Positions 53,020 to 61,976 of a DNA stretch of 64,000 nucleotides are shown here, piece by piece (position 1 is the stretch's first letter; every line of letters begins with the position of its first letter). Under the pieces are notes generated by a model. The model made no database searches. It worked only from the letters and a program-made list of their open reading frames with translations, and had not been told where the DNA came from. Source of the DNA: Nostoc carneum NIES-2107. Lineage in GTDB: Bacteria > Cyanobacteriota > Cyanobacteriia > Cyanobacteriales > Nostocaceae. The translations under genes and the position numbers were made by a program. The stretch lies in contig AP018180.1 of the NCBI GenBank assembly GCA_002368155.1, positions 4,387,380 to 4,451,379 on the forward strand. Reading direction: 5' to 3'.

Positions 53020-53667
53020 GCTTTAACTTTTCTCAAATCTGTTTAAGCTAGGGTATCAAATTGTGGGCAAAGTTGGTGCGATTTTTTTCCAAGTAAATGT
53101 CAAGATCCAAACAATTACAAGGTGGGGAAAAACCTGGTTATCAGGTTCTGCGTTGTCATACTTAGGAGCAAACGCACAGCCAACCTGCTACCCGTGATGA
53201 GTGCAACTAGCAAGCTAAATTATTTTTTCTGTTACCTTTTTCCTGTTCCCTTCTTTGTTGCGAGTTTGTGTTGTCATAGTTGCTCAGGAAATGAGACTTC
53301 ATGTGATAGTTATTACGCATCCATAATTTGTATTTTTTTAGTCCCTGATTTTTATCAAGGCTGGTAATGATTCTGGTATATAGGTCGTAATTACTGATGG
53401 TGTTGTCCGAGAAAATTGTTGCCGTTCCGCATTTTGTTTTTACTAATACATGATTTCGATTAACTACTACTAAGTTATTAACAGCGTAGTAGCTACAGAG
53501 TAATTCGCTAACTGAAAGTTTGAGAAATAATAAAATAAATAGGATTTCTAAAGCTAAAAATCACCAAAATAAGGCAAATAACAACATTTATTAAAATCAT
53601 CCGCCCTCATTCTCCTGCCAATGCTTTCTCTGATACTCCTACTTTTTCGTATTCGCCTGCTGACATC
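53020..53667. other. Divergent region between guaB3 and mutS2
   Basis: About 650 bp without a recognised gene. Short frames (for example 53122-53367) have poor codon use. No strong repeat or hairpin was noticed. Confidence 0.45.
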
Positions 53668-56232
53668 ATGAGGATCGGAAAACAGTATTGGCTGTTTAGG
53701 GGCGAGAATTGTTACGATAATTTCAGATTAGATATTGAAGCCTTGATCCAGTCTGAAACCTTAGAACTACTAGAATGGAATCGCCTCTGCCAGCATCTTG
53801 CGACATTTGCGGCAACTAAGTTAGGGGCGATCGCAGCACGTCAGCTAAAAATTCCCGATTCTCAGGCGGAAAGTACGCAATTGTTGGAGCAAACGAAAGA
53901 AGTTTACCAACTAGAAAGCCGTATATCCCCCAGTTTATCCTTTGAGGGGATTCAAGATATTGGGGATTCCCTGGAACGGGCAGAACTCCAAGGGATTTTG
54001 GGCGGAGATGAATTGTTAGCGATCGCAACTACTCTCTCTGGCAGCAGGAACTTACGCCGAATAATTGACAACCAGGAAGATTTACCCATCTTGACAGAGC
54101 TGGTTGCCGATTTACGGACTTATCCCGAACTTGAACAAGAAATTCACCGTTGTATTGATGAACGGGGACAGGTAACCGATCGCGCTAGCCAAAAGCTAGG
54201 GGAAATTCGCACGGAATTGCGGAGATTGCGGAGTCAAATTACGCAAAAACTGCAAAATATTTTACAAGCGAAGTCTGGGGCAGTGCAAGAACAACTGATT
54301 ACCCAAAGAGGCGATCGCTTTGTAATTCCTGTCAAAGCGACACATAAAGACGCTATCCCTGGTATTGTTCACGACACCTCTACTAGCGGTGCCACTTTGT
54401 ATGTAGAACCCCACAGCATCGTACCCTGGGGGAATCAATTACGTCAGACAATTAGAAGAGAGCAAACAGAAGAAGAAGCAATTAGACGCGCTTTAACTGA
54501 GCAAGTGGCAGCAGTTAAACCTGATTTGGAGAGGTTGCTAGCCATTGTTACCACCTTGGATTTAGCAACTGCGCGATCGCGTTACAGTTTTTGGCTAGGG
54601 GCAAATCCTCCCAGATTCATTGACTGGGCGGACACAGAAAGTATTACCCTGCGCCAACTGCGTCATCCCCTGTTGGTGTGGCAGCATCAACACGAGCAAA
54701 GCCCAGCCGTAATTCCCGTAGATTTATTGATTAACCCCCATATCAGGGTAGTAACTATTACTGGGCCTAATACTGGTGGTAAAACTGTCACCTTAAAAAC
54801 CCTCGGCTTGGCAGCATTAATGGCCAAAGTCGGCTTATTTGTACCTGCCCGCGAGCCAGTAGAAATACCGTGGTTTAGCCAAGTATTGGCAGATATTGGT
54901 GATGAACAATCGCTACAGCAAAGCTTATCCACCTTTTCTGGTCATATCCGCCGCATTAGCAGGATTTTAAATGCAGTGGGAAGTGAAAAGGGACTGGGGA
55001 CTGGGGAACTCGGGGCCCCCTCTGGGGATAAGGGGCAATGGGGACTGGGGGACAACGAAGAATCATCAATGCCCAATGCCCAATGCCCGATGCCCCATGC
55101 CCAATCCCTAGTTTTACTTGATGAAGTCGGCGCAGGAACTGATCCAGCCGAGGGTAGTGCATTAGCGATCGCACTGCTGCAATATCTTGCAGATCATGCG
55201 GGGCTGACAGTGGCGACAACTCACTTTGGAGAATTGAAAGCGCTGAAATATGAAGATGAGCGCTTTGAAAACGCTTCTGTAGAATTTGATGAAAGTACCC
55301 TATCACCGACTTATCGGTTGTTGTGGGGAATTCCCGGACGTTCCAATGCTTTGGCAATTGCCCAGCGCTTAGGGTTAAAACTAGAAGTTGTCGAAACAGC
55401 CAAAACCCATCTGGGAGGCGCAACAGACGAAGTTAACCAAGTGATTGCGGGGTTAGAAGCCCAACGCCGTCGCCAAGAAACCAAAGCAGCAGAAGCCCAA
55501 AATTTGTTGCAGCAAGCCGAACGTTTATATAAAGAAGTTTCTACAAAAGCGGCAAACTTACAAGAGAGGGAAAAAGCTTTAAAAGTCTCCCAAGAAGCAG
55601 CCGTACAACAAGCGATCGCCCAAGCTAAAGGCGAAATCGCCCAAGTAATTCGGCGCTTGCAACAAGGGACACCCACAGCACAAGATGCTCAACAAGCTAC
55701 CAATGCTTTAAATCAAATTGGGCAGAAATTTCAGCCCACCGCGCCAGCCAAACCCAAAGTGGGATTTATGCCCAAAGTAGGCGATCGCGTCCGCATTTCT
55801 CAATTTGGTCAAACAGCAGAGGTGTTAGTTGCGCCTGATGAAGATGGGGAGTTAACTGTGCGCTTTGGCATCATGAAGATGACAGTCAAGCTGGAAGACA
55901 TAGAATCTTTAGATGGGCAAAAAGCTGAACCCATCGTCAAAGCAAAACCAGCACCAGCACCAGTTACCCCATCTGCGCCACCAGCCCTAGCAATTAGGAC
56001 TTCCAAAAATACCATCGATATCCGAGGTAAGCGTGTAGCCGATGCGGAATTGCTTTTAGATAAAGCGCTGGCAGAAGCTACAGGGCCAGTATGGATCATT
56101 CACGGACATGGTACAGGTAAACTCCGCCAAGGTGTACATAACTATTTGCAGCAACACCCCAGAGTCAGCAAATACGAAGCAGCAGAACAAGTAGATGGCG
56201 GTAGTGGTGTCACCGTAGCTTACGTGGGGTAA
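53668..56232 (+). CDS. mutS2: Endonuclease MutS2
   Basis: The 854-aa protein carries MutS core and clamp regions, the ATPase with Walker A GPNTGGKT (about residues 365-372), the STFSGHIRRI segment and Walker B LVLLDEVGAGTDP (about 481), a coiled coil (about 590-660), a KOW-like part and a C-terminal Smr nuclease domain (IDIRGKRVADAELLLDKAL, WIIHGHGTGKLRQGV). MutS2 suppresses homologous recombination or rescues stalled ribosomes in characterised relatives. About 40 residues (441-480) between STFSGHI and Walker B are encoded by tandem repeats. The likely true start is the TTG at 53743 (MIQSETLELLEWN), the common N-terminus; the ATG at 53668 adds 25 residues. Confidence 0.95.
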   Translation: MRIGKQYWLFRGENCYDNFRLDIEALIQSETLELLEWNRLCQHLATFAATKLGAIAARQLKIPDSQAESTQLLEQTKEVYQLESRISPSLSFEGIQDIGDSLERAELQGILGGDELLAIATTLSGSRNLRRIIDNQEDLPILTELVADLRTYPELEQEIHRCIDERGQVTDRASQKLGEIRTELRRLRSQITQKLQNILQAKSGAVQEQLITQRGDRFVIPVKATHKDAIPGIVHDTSTSGATLYVEPHSIVPWGNQLRQTIRREQTEEEAIRRALTEQVAAVKPDLERLLAIVTTLDLATARSRYSFWLGANPPRFIDWADTESITLRQLRHPLLVWQHQHEQSPAVIPVDLLINPHIRVVTITGPNTGGKTVTLKTLGLAALMAKVGLFVPAREPVEIPWFSQVLADIGDEQSLQQSLSTFSGHIRRISRILNAVGSEKGLGTGELGAPSGDKGQWGLGDNEESSMPNAQCPMPHAQSLVLLDEVGAGTDPAEGSALAIALLQYLADHAGLTVATTHFGELKALKYEDERFENASVEFDESTLSPTYRLLWGIPGRSNALAIAQRLGLKLEVVETAKTHLGGATDEVNQVIAGLEAQRRRQETKAAEAQNLLQQAERLYKEVSTKAANLQEREKALKVSQEAAVQQAIAQAKGEIAQVIRRLQQGTPTAQDAQQATNALNQIGQKFQPTAPAKPKVGFMPKVGDRVRISQFGQTAEVLVAPDEDGELTVRFGIMKMTVKLEDIESLDGQKAEPIVKAKPAPAPVTPSAPPALAIRTSKNTIDIRGKRVADAELLLDKALAEATGPVWIIHGHGTGKLRQGVHNYLQQHPRVSKYEAAEQVDGGSGVTVAYVG
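54991..55110. repeat. Short tandem repeat tract inside the MutS2 ATPase domain
   Basis: GGGGACT heptamers, a 34-bp unit shared with 7640-7673 in reverse orientation (55002-55035) and GCCCAAT/GCCCGAT/GCCCCAT units lie within the reading frame and keep it open (120 bp, 40 codons). Confidence 0.92.
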
Positions 56233-56649
56233 GGGATTGGGGACTGGGGACTGGGGATTGGGGACTGGGGATTGGGGACTGGGGACTGGGGAGAAAGGGG
56301 AAGGGGGAAGGGGAAAAGGGGAAATTATTAACAATTACCAATTACCCATTACCAATGCCCAATGCCCCATGCCCCATGCCCAATCCCATTTTCTTTACAA
56401 TTTCTCCCTGATGCATTTACTTAGGGCGTGAAAATTTAGAAAGCTACATAAGTATTCTTGAAGTAATAATATTTCTGCTTTGTAGAAAATAAATTTTCAT
56501 TTAGAGTAAGACAGAGATACATGCTGATTCCCACTGTGATCAAAGCTATCTGAAGTTTCAGGCTAAATGACTAGAGGAAACTCAGTTGAATGCTTAAGAG
56601 TCTGTTTCAAAATGGGTAACAGCAACCGTCCCTATAAGCCCGATCACCT
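56233..56649. repeat. Repeat-filled spacer downstream of mutS2
   Basis: GGGGACT/GGGGATT heptamers (56235-56292), GGGGAAG-type repeats (56293-56320), TACCAAT units (56330-56355) and GCCCAAT/GCCCCAT units (56355-56385) follow each other. The remaining 250 bp to the DUF3038 gene show nothing recognisable. Confidence 0.85.
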
Positions 56650-57255
56650 ATGCTAAAAGTTATGCACTCGGCCACCAATTCAGCTACCCCAAATTCCCAG
56701 TGGGAGGATCTAATCCAGCTTCCAACCCCAACTTATGTTGAATGGGACAATATCAAAACTCAGTTAGATTTAGTGCTGTTGGCGCTAGAAACTTTAACTG
56801 GTCTTGGTTCCGAGGCGATGCTCTCGGCAGCAATTAGTTTGAATTTGGAGTCAAGAGTGCCAGATCGCGTAGCTTTGTGGCGCTTGCGCCAGTCAAATCC
56901 CCTACGCAAAGGACAAGGAGGGCGCAAAAAATTAGATGTAGAAGAGGCGCGATCGCTTGTTCTCATCACCTGCTACCTTGCCAAACAGCACCAAGAATTA
57001 ATTCGTCGTGCTGTTGGTCTATTAGAACAAATGGCCGCAAATCACCAGGAACCTCACCAAACCGCTTTACTGGGAGATTATATAGATGCTTTCTGCAATA
57101 CTTACCAAGAGCGCATGGAAGAGGATGAGCAAATTTCTACAGATTTATTAACTCATTTAGCGCTCAAACTGCTGGTAGATTTATTGTTTTACAGCGCCCC
57201 TGGTGGACATCGCCGTCTTTGGTTAGCACTGATAGACCGTTCCACAAAGTTTTAG
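56650..57255 (+). CDS. DUF3038 family protein
   Basis: The 201-aa soluble, mostly helical protein has a conserved core including LDLVLLALETLTGLGSEAML, VALWRLRQSNPLRKGQGGRK and LADYIDAFCNTYQ-like (LLGDYIDAFCNTYQERM) segments of the cyanobacterial DUF3038 family. The function is unknown. It is followed after 69 bp by the DUF4335 gene, a pairing I recall as conserved in cyanobacteria, which suggests joint function. A second ATG is at 56662. Confidence 0.85.
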   Translation: MLKVMHSATNSATPNSQWEDLIQLPTPTYVEWDNIKTQLDLVLLALETLTGLGSEAMLSAAISLNLESRVPDRVALWRLRQSNPLRKGQGGRKKLDVEEARSLVLITCYLAKQHQELIRRAVGLLEQMAANHQEPHQTALLGDYIDAFCNTYQERMEEDEQISTDLLTHLALKLLVDLLFYSAPGGHRRLWLALIDRSTKF

Positions 57256-57324
57256 ATTTTGATTTTAGATCGCTCCTCCTAAATCCCAAATCGAACACCA
57301 ATCATCTCCTTCGCAGTTTCTGCC

Positions 57325-58992
57325 ATGCCTCTATCTAATTCTGTCATTCGTCGCTACACACCCCCCACCTGTACCCTCGAAGTGTTGGCGCAAAGCTCAC
57401 CTTTATCCCGGTGGACGGGAAAAACTGTCCTCAAGCAACTCAGCTTTGAGTTGCGGTTTGACGATCCGCGACTACCAGAAGAAAGCAGACTCCCAATTCG
57501 GGGCGATCGCGATCAACTCGAAGCTTTGTGTGATGCAGTTTCAATCTACATTCAACAATTTCTCCAACAGTCTCCCGAAACCTTTTCGCTGAGTTTTCCC
57601 AGCCCACAAGATTCTAGTAAAGTCGCTAGTGACGCGCAAATACAAGACTTTCAACAGACTGCACAAACAGTTAGTACTCAAACGTTAAGGTCTTTTCCGT
57701 CTTCTTTCCCTACAACAACAATATATTTAGAACCGAGCAGTTCTTTGACTCACAAGTTGTTTCTCGGTTCCCTCGCCAGCCAAGCATCTGGCCCTGTAAT
57801 CGAACTTAGTTTGCTGCAACTATTCGATTTAGCAACTGCTCTAGATGAATACTCGGCTGATATTATGGCGTTACCTACTCTGGAAAATACAGGCAGTTCG
57901 GTAGCAAAATTCCCAGTCTGGGCACCTGTAGCAGCTGTATTAGTCTTAGGTGTGGGACTATTACCAGTAACCTGGCAATATGTAAATAACATTAAGCCAA
58001 ATCAGCAACAAACTGCGAAAAAAACCACTGCCAATTCAGGGCCAATTGCTCTGCAACCCTCACCTCAAGTCAACCCAGAAGCAGGACTTGCAGCCCCAGA
58101 CAGTTTTCCACCATTACCAAATATTGGCTCAACTACACCAATTCCTACTTCTAGCTTGCCAGCAGATCCTCTATTAGTTCCTAATTCTGAAGTGGCTAGC
58201 AAAACCCAAACATTACCAAATACTAATTTTCCTGCTGCTCCCACATCTGCTGGTTCGAGTTTACCTAAGGGTGTGCCATCTCCAGCAAGCGGGCTGGGTA
58301 TCAATCAAAAGACAAGCCCAACTTTTTCTACTAATCCACAGTTTGGCGTACCTACTACCATCGGTGACCAGAAAATTGCTTTGCAACCAAACTTGACGCA
58401 GACCAAGCCCGGATCGATTAGCCCCAGCGATTTAGGACTTCCGAAAAGGCGAGAATTACCGCCTAGCCTATCAACAGATAGAACTAGCCGTAGCGTCACC
58501 CCCAATCTTCCCATCACTGCGCCAGCGCTTCCTGTAATCCCTAATGAACCGACAAGTACAGCCAAGTTAGAAGGAGAATATAATCCTGCTTCTACAACAT
58601 CTACCACAACTTCCAGAGCCAGTAGTGAGAGTGCGTTAGTTAATAAATTGCGGGGAACAAGAAAAACTGCAACGACAACAACGCCACAAGCTAATGACAG
58701 CACATTATTTGATACACCTCAGATAGCAGAAGCTAGACAATATCTGCAAAAACGCTGGCAACCACCTTCTGGATTACGTCAAACACTAGAATACAGTTTG
58801 ATGGTAGGTGTTGATGGTACTGTTGAACGAATTTTTCCCTTAAATAAAGCAGCCAGAGATTATGTAGATAGCGCTGGTATGCCAAATATCGGTACACCTT
58901 TCGTTTCTGCTAATAGATATGGCAGAAATGTCAGACTGAGAGCTGTACTTAGCCCAGATGGTAAAGTGCAAATCTTTCCAGAAACCGAATAA
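57325..58992 (+). CDS. DUF4335 family single-pass membrane protein
   Basis: The N-terminal DUF4335 domain of this 555-aa protein includes VIRRYTPPTCTLEVLAQSSP and LSFELRFDDPRLPEE. A membrane helix lies near residues 190-210 (VWAPVAAVLVLGVGLLPVTW), followed by a long Pro/Ser/Thr-rich linker (about 225-465). The C-terminal domain (LQKRWQPPSGLRQTLEYSLM) resembles a TonB-like or periplasmic fold. It therefore spans from cytoplasm to periplasm. The function is unknown. It is likely cotranscribed with DUF3038. Confidence 0.87.
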   Translation: MPLSNSVIRRYTPPTCTLEVLAQSSPLSRWTGKTVLKQLSFELRFDDPRLPEESRLPIRGDRDQLEALCDAVSIYIQQFLQQSPETFSLSFPSPQDSSKVASDAQIQDFQQTAQTVSTQTLRSFPSSFPTTTIYLEPSSSLTHKLFLGSLASQASGPVIELSLLQLFDLATALDEYSADIMALPTLENTGSSVAKFPVWAPVAAVLVLGVGLLPVTWQYVNNIKPNQQQTAKKTTANSGPIALQPSPQVNPEAGLAAPDSFPPLPNIGSTTPIPTSSLPADPLLVPNSEVASKTQTLPNTNFPAAPTSAGSSLPKGVPSPASGLGINQKTSPTFSTNPQFGVPTTIGDQKIALQPNLTQTKPGSISPSDLGLPKRRELPPSLSTDRTSRSVTPNLPITAPALPVIPNEPTSTAKLEGEYNPASTTSTTTSRASSESALVNKLRGTRKTATTTTPQANDSTLFDTPQIAEARQYLQKRWQPPSGLRQTLEYSLMVGVDGTVERIFPLNKAARDYVDSAGMPNIGTPFVSANRYGRNVRLRAVLSPDGKVQIFPETE

Positions 58993-59123
58993 TTATCAAG
59001 GTTTCCACTTAGTGGAAGATACTTTAGCAAGAAAATAGGTAATTGGTAATTGGTAATTGGTAATTGGATTTGACCTTTGACCTTTGACCCTTGAAAAACA
59101 AAAAATAATAAATACCCAATAAA

Positions 59124-59153
59124 ATAGGCTGGTAAAACCAGCCTATAGTTTTT
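59124..59153. terminator. Bidirectional terminator between convergent genes
   Basis: A perfect 10-bp stem ATAGGCTGGT/ACCAGCCTAT with an AAA loop has AGTTTTTC after it on the plus strand and TTTTATTGGG after it on the minus strand. It serves the DUF4335 gene and the convergent ferredoxin operon. Confidence 0.88.
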
Positions 59154-59160
59154 CATTATT

Positions 59161-59622
59161 TTAATAACGAGATTTTTTGGTTTTTAATTTTTGTTTTTTC
59201 CGCCTCTTTTCTGTAGTAGCAACAGCATGATCCACCGGATAACCAACTACAGGAATTACCTGATATTTGCGTTCCTCTTCTAACTTTTTCAGTTCGGTGT
59301 AATCAAGCCAGTGAATGCAATCAACTGGACAAGTATCTATTGCTTCTTGAATGATTTCCTCTGCGTCCCCATCCTGACGAACTACACGCGATCGCCCATA
59401 ATCTGGTTCAATGTAAAACGTGTTACGGGCAACATGAGCGCAATGCTTACAGCCAATACAGGTTATTTCGTCCACATATACACCTCTTTGGCGCAGCATT
59501 CCACCCAATTCCGGCTCTAAACCAGAGCGTTCGGGAGCATCCCGTAAAAAACCGCCTAATTCTGGTTCAAACCCGGAACGATTATCTTCTTGTTCTTCCG
59601 GCGAAGGCAGAAAATCAGCCAT
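59161..59622 (-). CDS. 4Fe-4S ferredoxin with extended termini
   Basis: The 153-aa protein has a cluster motif CIGCKHC (C55, C58, C61) and TCPVDC (C98, C102), with EPDYGRSRVV between, a bacterial-type ferredoxin-like single-cluster domain. An N-terminal extension contains an imperfect duplication (RSGFEPELGGFLR and RSGLEPELGGMLR, residues 15-27 and 32-44). A basic C-terminal tail (KRRKKQKLKTKK) could bind nucleic acid or membrane. The ATG overlaps the ycf35 stop codon by one base, so the two are coupled. The electron partner is unknown. Confidence 0.9.
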   Translation of the reverse strand: MADFLPSPEEQEDNRSGFEPELGGFLRDAPERSGLEPELGGMLRQRGVYVDEITCIGCKHCAHVARNTFYIEPDYGRSRVVRQDGDAEEIIQEAIDTCPVDCIHWLDYTELKKLEEERKYQVIPVVGYPVDHAVATTEKRRKKQKLKTKKSRY

Positions 59623-60008
59623 TACGCACTCCAGCGTTGTACTACCAGACGAATTGAACCATCTTCTTGTTGTTTTTGCTCGGTCACTTGAAAGCCAACA
59701 CGAGATGTTTCTTTCATGACTGTTTGATAAGCATAGCGCTGAGTCACTTGGCGCAAAAATCCATCTACAGATAGGTTTTGTTGCCAGTACTGTAAGTCAG
59801 CCACCAATTCATATTCTTGGCCATTCCATCTAAAGCCGATATCATAACCATTCTCCTGCTCAATGGAAATTTCTGCAGGATGAGTTTGACCGCGATAGCC
59901 TCTTACTTCACGCGGGCCTGGCTTCCAATCTATACCCAATTCATTGAGAGCATCTTTCAAAGAGTCTAGGTTACGGATTTGAGTCTTAATTTGGCTAAAG
60001 TGTGACAT
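59622..60008 (-). CDS. ycf35: Ycf35 (DUF1257) family protein
   Basis: The 128-aa protein starts MSHFSQIKTQIRNLDSLKDA and contains YRGQTHPAEISI and YDIGFRWNGQEYELVADLQY, the conserved features of Ycf35/DUF1257, encoded in red-algal plastids and in all cyanobacteria that I know of. The function is unresolved. It is in an operon between DUF2997 (39-bp gap) and the ferredoxin (1-bp overlap), suggesting a redox-linked role. Confidence 0.93.
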   Translation of the reverse strand: MSHFSQIKTQIRNLDSLKDALNELGIDWKPGPREVRGYRGQTHPAEISIEQENGYDIGFRWNGQEYELVADLQYWQQNLSVDGFLRQVTQRYAYQTVMKETSRVGFQVTEQKQQEDGSIRLVVQRWSA

Positions 60009-60047
60009 GGTGGTTCTGAATTAACTAAAATAGACTATTTTGAACAA

Positions 60048-60260
60048 TTACCAATCACTGAAAGCGGTTTGCGTATTTACCACACCAGATTGTTGTACCT
60101 GATTATTGGCGAAAAATTCTGAAGTTGGCTCATTAACAAGTACTTGACCAAGTTGCGCTTCTATTGCTGCTGTGACTTCAGCGCAAGAAGCACCCACAAT
60201 GCCAGTGACTTTCTCTTGTACCCGACCATCTGGATAAATTATGAACTCTAATGTCTCCAT
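60048..60260 (-). CDS. DUF2997 family protein
   Basis: The 70-aa protein starts METLEFIIYPDGRVQEKVTG, which matches DUF2997, a tiny beta-rich family next to ycf35 in cyanobacteria. The frame is open 27 codons further upstream, but METLEF at 60260 is the family start. It is the first gene of the DUF2997-ycf35-ferredoxin operon. Confidence 0.88.
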   Translation of the reverse strand: METLEFIIYPDGRVQEKVTGIVGASCAEVTAAIEAQLGQVLVNEPTSEFFANNQVQQSGVVNTQTAFSDW

Positions 60261-60706
60261 GCTCTTGGCCAACCACGATAATACGCTTGAATTGTACTGC
60301 CTCAGCAGTCGGCTAAATATATAGCCGTCGGAACATTCCACTTAGATACAAACTTGCCATTTGTTAACTAATGTTCCATCTCTCAAAATATATATCTCAG
60401 AATTTTTACAAAAATTATTAATTTTATAAGTCGGTACGTTTGTCATTAGTTAGTTTCTCTTAACCTAATGGATTAGTCAAGCGGACAATTTAGCTAGCAA
60501 AATGAGTGTTAAAAGCCTGAAAAGCAGCATTAGCGGTAGTATAGCTAGTACGACTAGTAACAAAACTATAAATTTTATTGAAAATCTTTATCATTATCAT
60601 TGAGTTTGGTTGATTAAACTACTCAATGTTTAATGCCAATTTTGGATTTGAAATTTTAGATTGAAAACTTTGACTATTGGCTTAAATAGATGATTTATGG
60701 GCTAGT
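60261..60706. other. Intergenic region upstream of the ycf35 operon
   Basis: About 445 AT-rich bases holding the operon promoter. No motif, repeat or gene could be supported. Confidence 0.45.
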
Positions 60707-61192
60707 TTATCCCTCTATCTTCGCCCACGGAGTCCAAATCAAGAAACAGCGGTGACCTTTCTGCTCTGTAATTTCCGCACCCAAGCGATCATAAAAACTC
60801 AAACCGCGAGTGTTGCGAGCATCAGCGTTCCAAGCCAGATGGGTACAATTATTTTGCTTTGCAATTTGAGCCAGATGACTCATCAAAGCAGCACCGGCTC
60901 CTTGGCTTCTCATATCTTCTTCGACGTATAAATCATCTAACCAAATACTCGGTTGTCCTGCAAATGACGAGTATCTAAATCCATACAAAGCGAATCCAAT
61001 CTCACGTTCTGAACTCTCTGCAAATAAAACGTAAGCAAAAGGAATTTCACTAAAAATTGTGTGACGAATTTTGTCTTCAGATACTCGTAGTACACCAGAA
61101 AAAGCGCCAATATTGCGGTCAAATTCTGCCTTCTTTTTGATGAACGAGAAAATCAGCGTTACATCATCGGGGGTCGCATTTCTGACTTTCAT
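60707..61192 (-). CDS. GNAT family N-acetyltransferase
   Basis: The protein is about 161 aa with VRNATPDDVTLIFSFIKKKA at the start, DLYVEEDMRSQGAGAALMSH (acetyl-CoA pyrophosphate-binding RxxGxG/A motif) and WNADARNTRGLSFYDRLGA, the C-terminal motif B. This subgroup resembles diamine (spermidine/spermine) N-acetyltransferases, but the substrate is not certain. The start is the ATG at 61192; the TTG three codons upstream is less likely. Confidence 0.9.
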   Translation of the reverse strand: MKVRNATPDDVTLIFSFIKKKAEFDRNIGAFSGVLRVSEDKIRHTIFSEIPFAYVLFAESSEREIGFALYGFRYSSFAGQPSIWLDDLYVEEDMRSQGAGAALMSHLAQIAKQNNCTHLAWNADARNTRGLSFYDRLGAEITEQKGHRCFLIWTPWAKIEG

Positions 61193-61270
61193 CAACTTCA
61201 AGACTATTTTGTATTAGAGTTTAAATCAAGTGCGATCGCACTCTCTCAAAAATTCTCTTAGCCAAATTTA

Positions 61271-61852
61271 TTACTTACCAGATTTGAGGAAATTTAACCC
61301 TAAAAACAACGCTGCCACAGTACCCGCTACAGCAATTTCACCTTGAGCAATTTGGTCTAAAACCGATGTTACGGGTATTAATATCACTTCAATTTCTTCT
61401 GTAATATCTAACTGTTGTTCTTGAACTTGCACTACATTTTCTGCTAAAAATAAATGAATTTGATTCGTATCTTTACTCGGCTTATCGTATAGTGTGGCAA
61501 TTTTTCGTACTGCTTGAGTCACATAACCAGTTTCTTCTGCTAGTTCTCTTACTGCTGCAACTTCTGCACTTTCTTGCTGTGGATCGAAACTTCCAGCAGG
61601 GAGTTCTATAAAAAAATCACCAACTGCATGGCGATATTGCCGCACAAACACAATTTCTTGATTGCTAGTTATCGGTAAAATTAAAGCTACCTCTGGTTTG
61701 AGATTAACAAAATAATCATCAATAATTTTGCCGTTAGGTAATTCTATTTCATCTCGTCTGACCTTACACCAAGGATGATCTAATACCATCTTTGATGTTA
61801 AAGTTGTCCATTTTTTGAGATTTTTCATATATACGCTAGCATTTGACAGCAA
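61271..61852 (-). CDS. Nudix hydrolase (ADP-ribose pyrophosphatase-like)
   Basis: The 193-aa protein has the Nudix box GSFDPQQESAEVAAVRELAE with ETGY (residues 87-110, pattern GX5EX7REUXEEXGU). EIELPNGKIIDDYF and VRQYRHAVGDFFIELPAG fit the ADP-sugar pyrophosphatase subfamily. It hydrolyses nucleoside diphosphate derivatives. The start is ATG at 61852 or the ATG eight codons later (MKNLKKW). It is in the same direction as the GNAT gene (about 80-bp gap). Confidence 0.92.
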   Translation of the reverse strand: MLSNASVYMKNLKKWTTLTSKMVLDHPWCKVRRDEIELPNGKIIDDYFVNLKPEVALILPITSNQEIVFVRQYRHAVGDFFIELPAGSFDPQQESAEVAAVRELAEETGYVTQAVRKIATLYDKPSKDTNQIHLFLAENVVQVQEQQLDITEEIEVILIPVTSVLDQIAQGEIAVAGTVAALFLGLNFLKSGK

Positions 61853-61976
61853 TAATGTCTAAATCTGGCAATTTTGACTATGTAAAAAAGTATAACAGAT
61901 GTATCAAATCAACTAAACTTTAGACCTACACTGTGATATTTGTGATATTTGACCTAGCCATAGATAAAGTATATAT

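Noticed and set aside
53122-53367. 81-codon plus-strand frame between guaB3 and mutS2
   Set aside because: Composition is rich in Phe/Cys/Ser as expected for random AT-rich DNA; no start signal.
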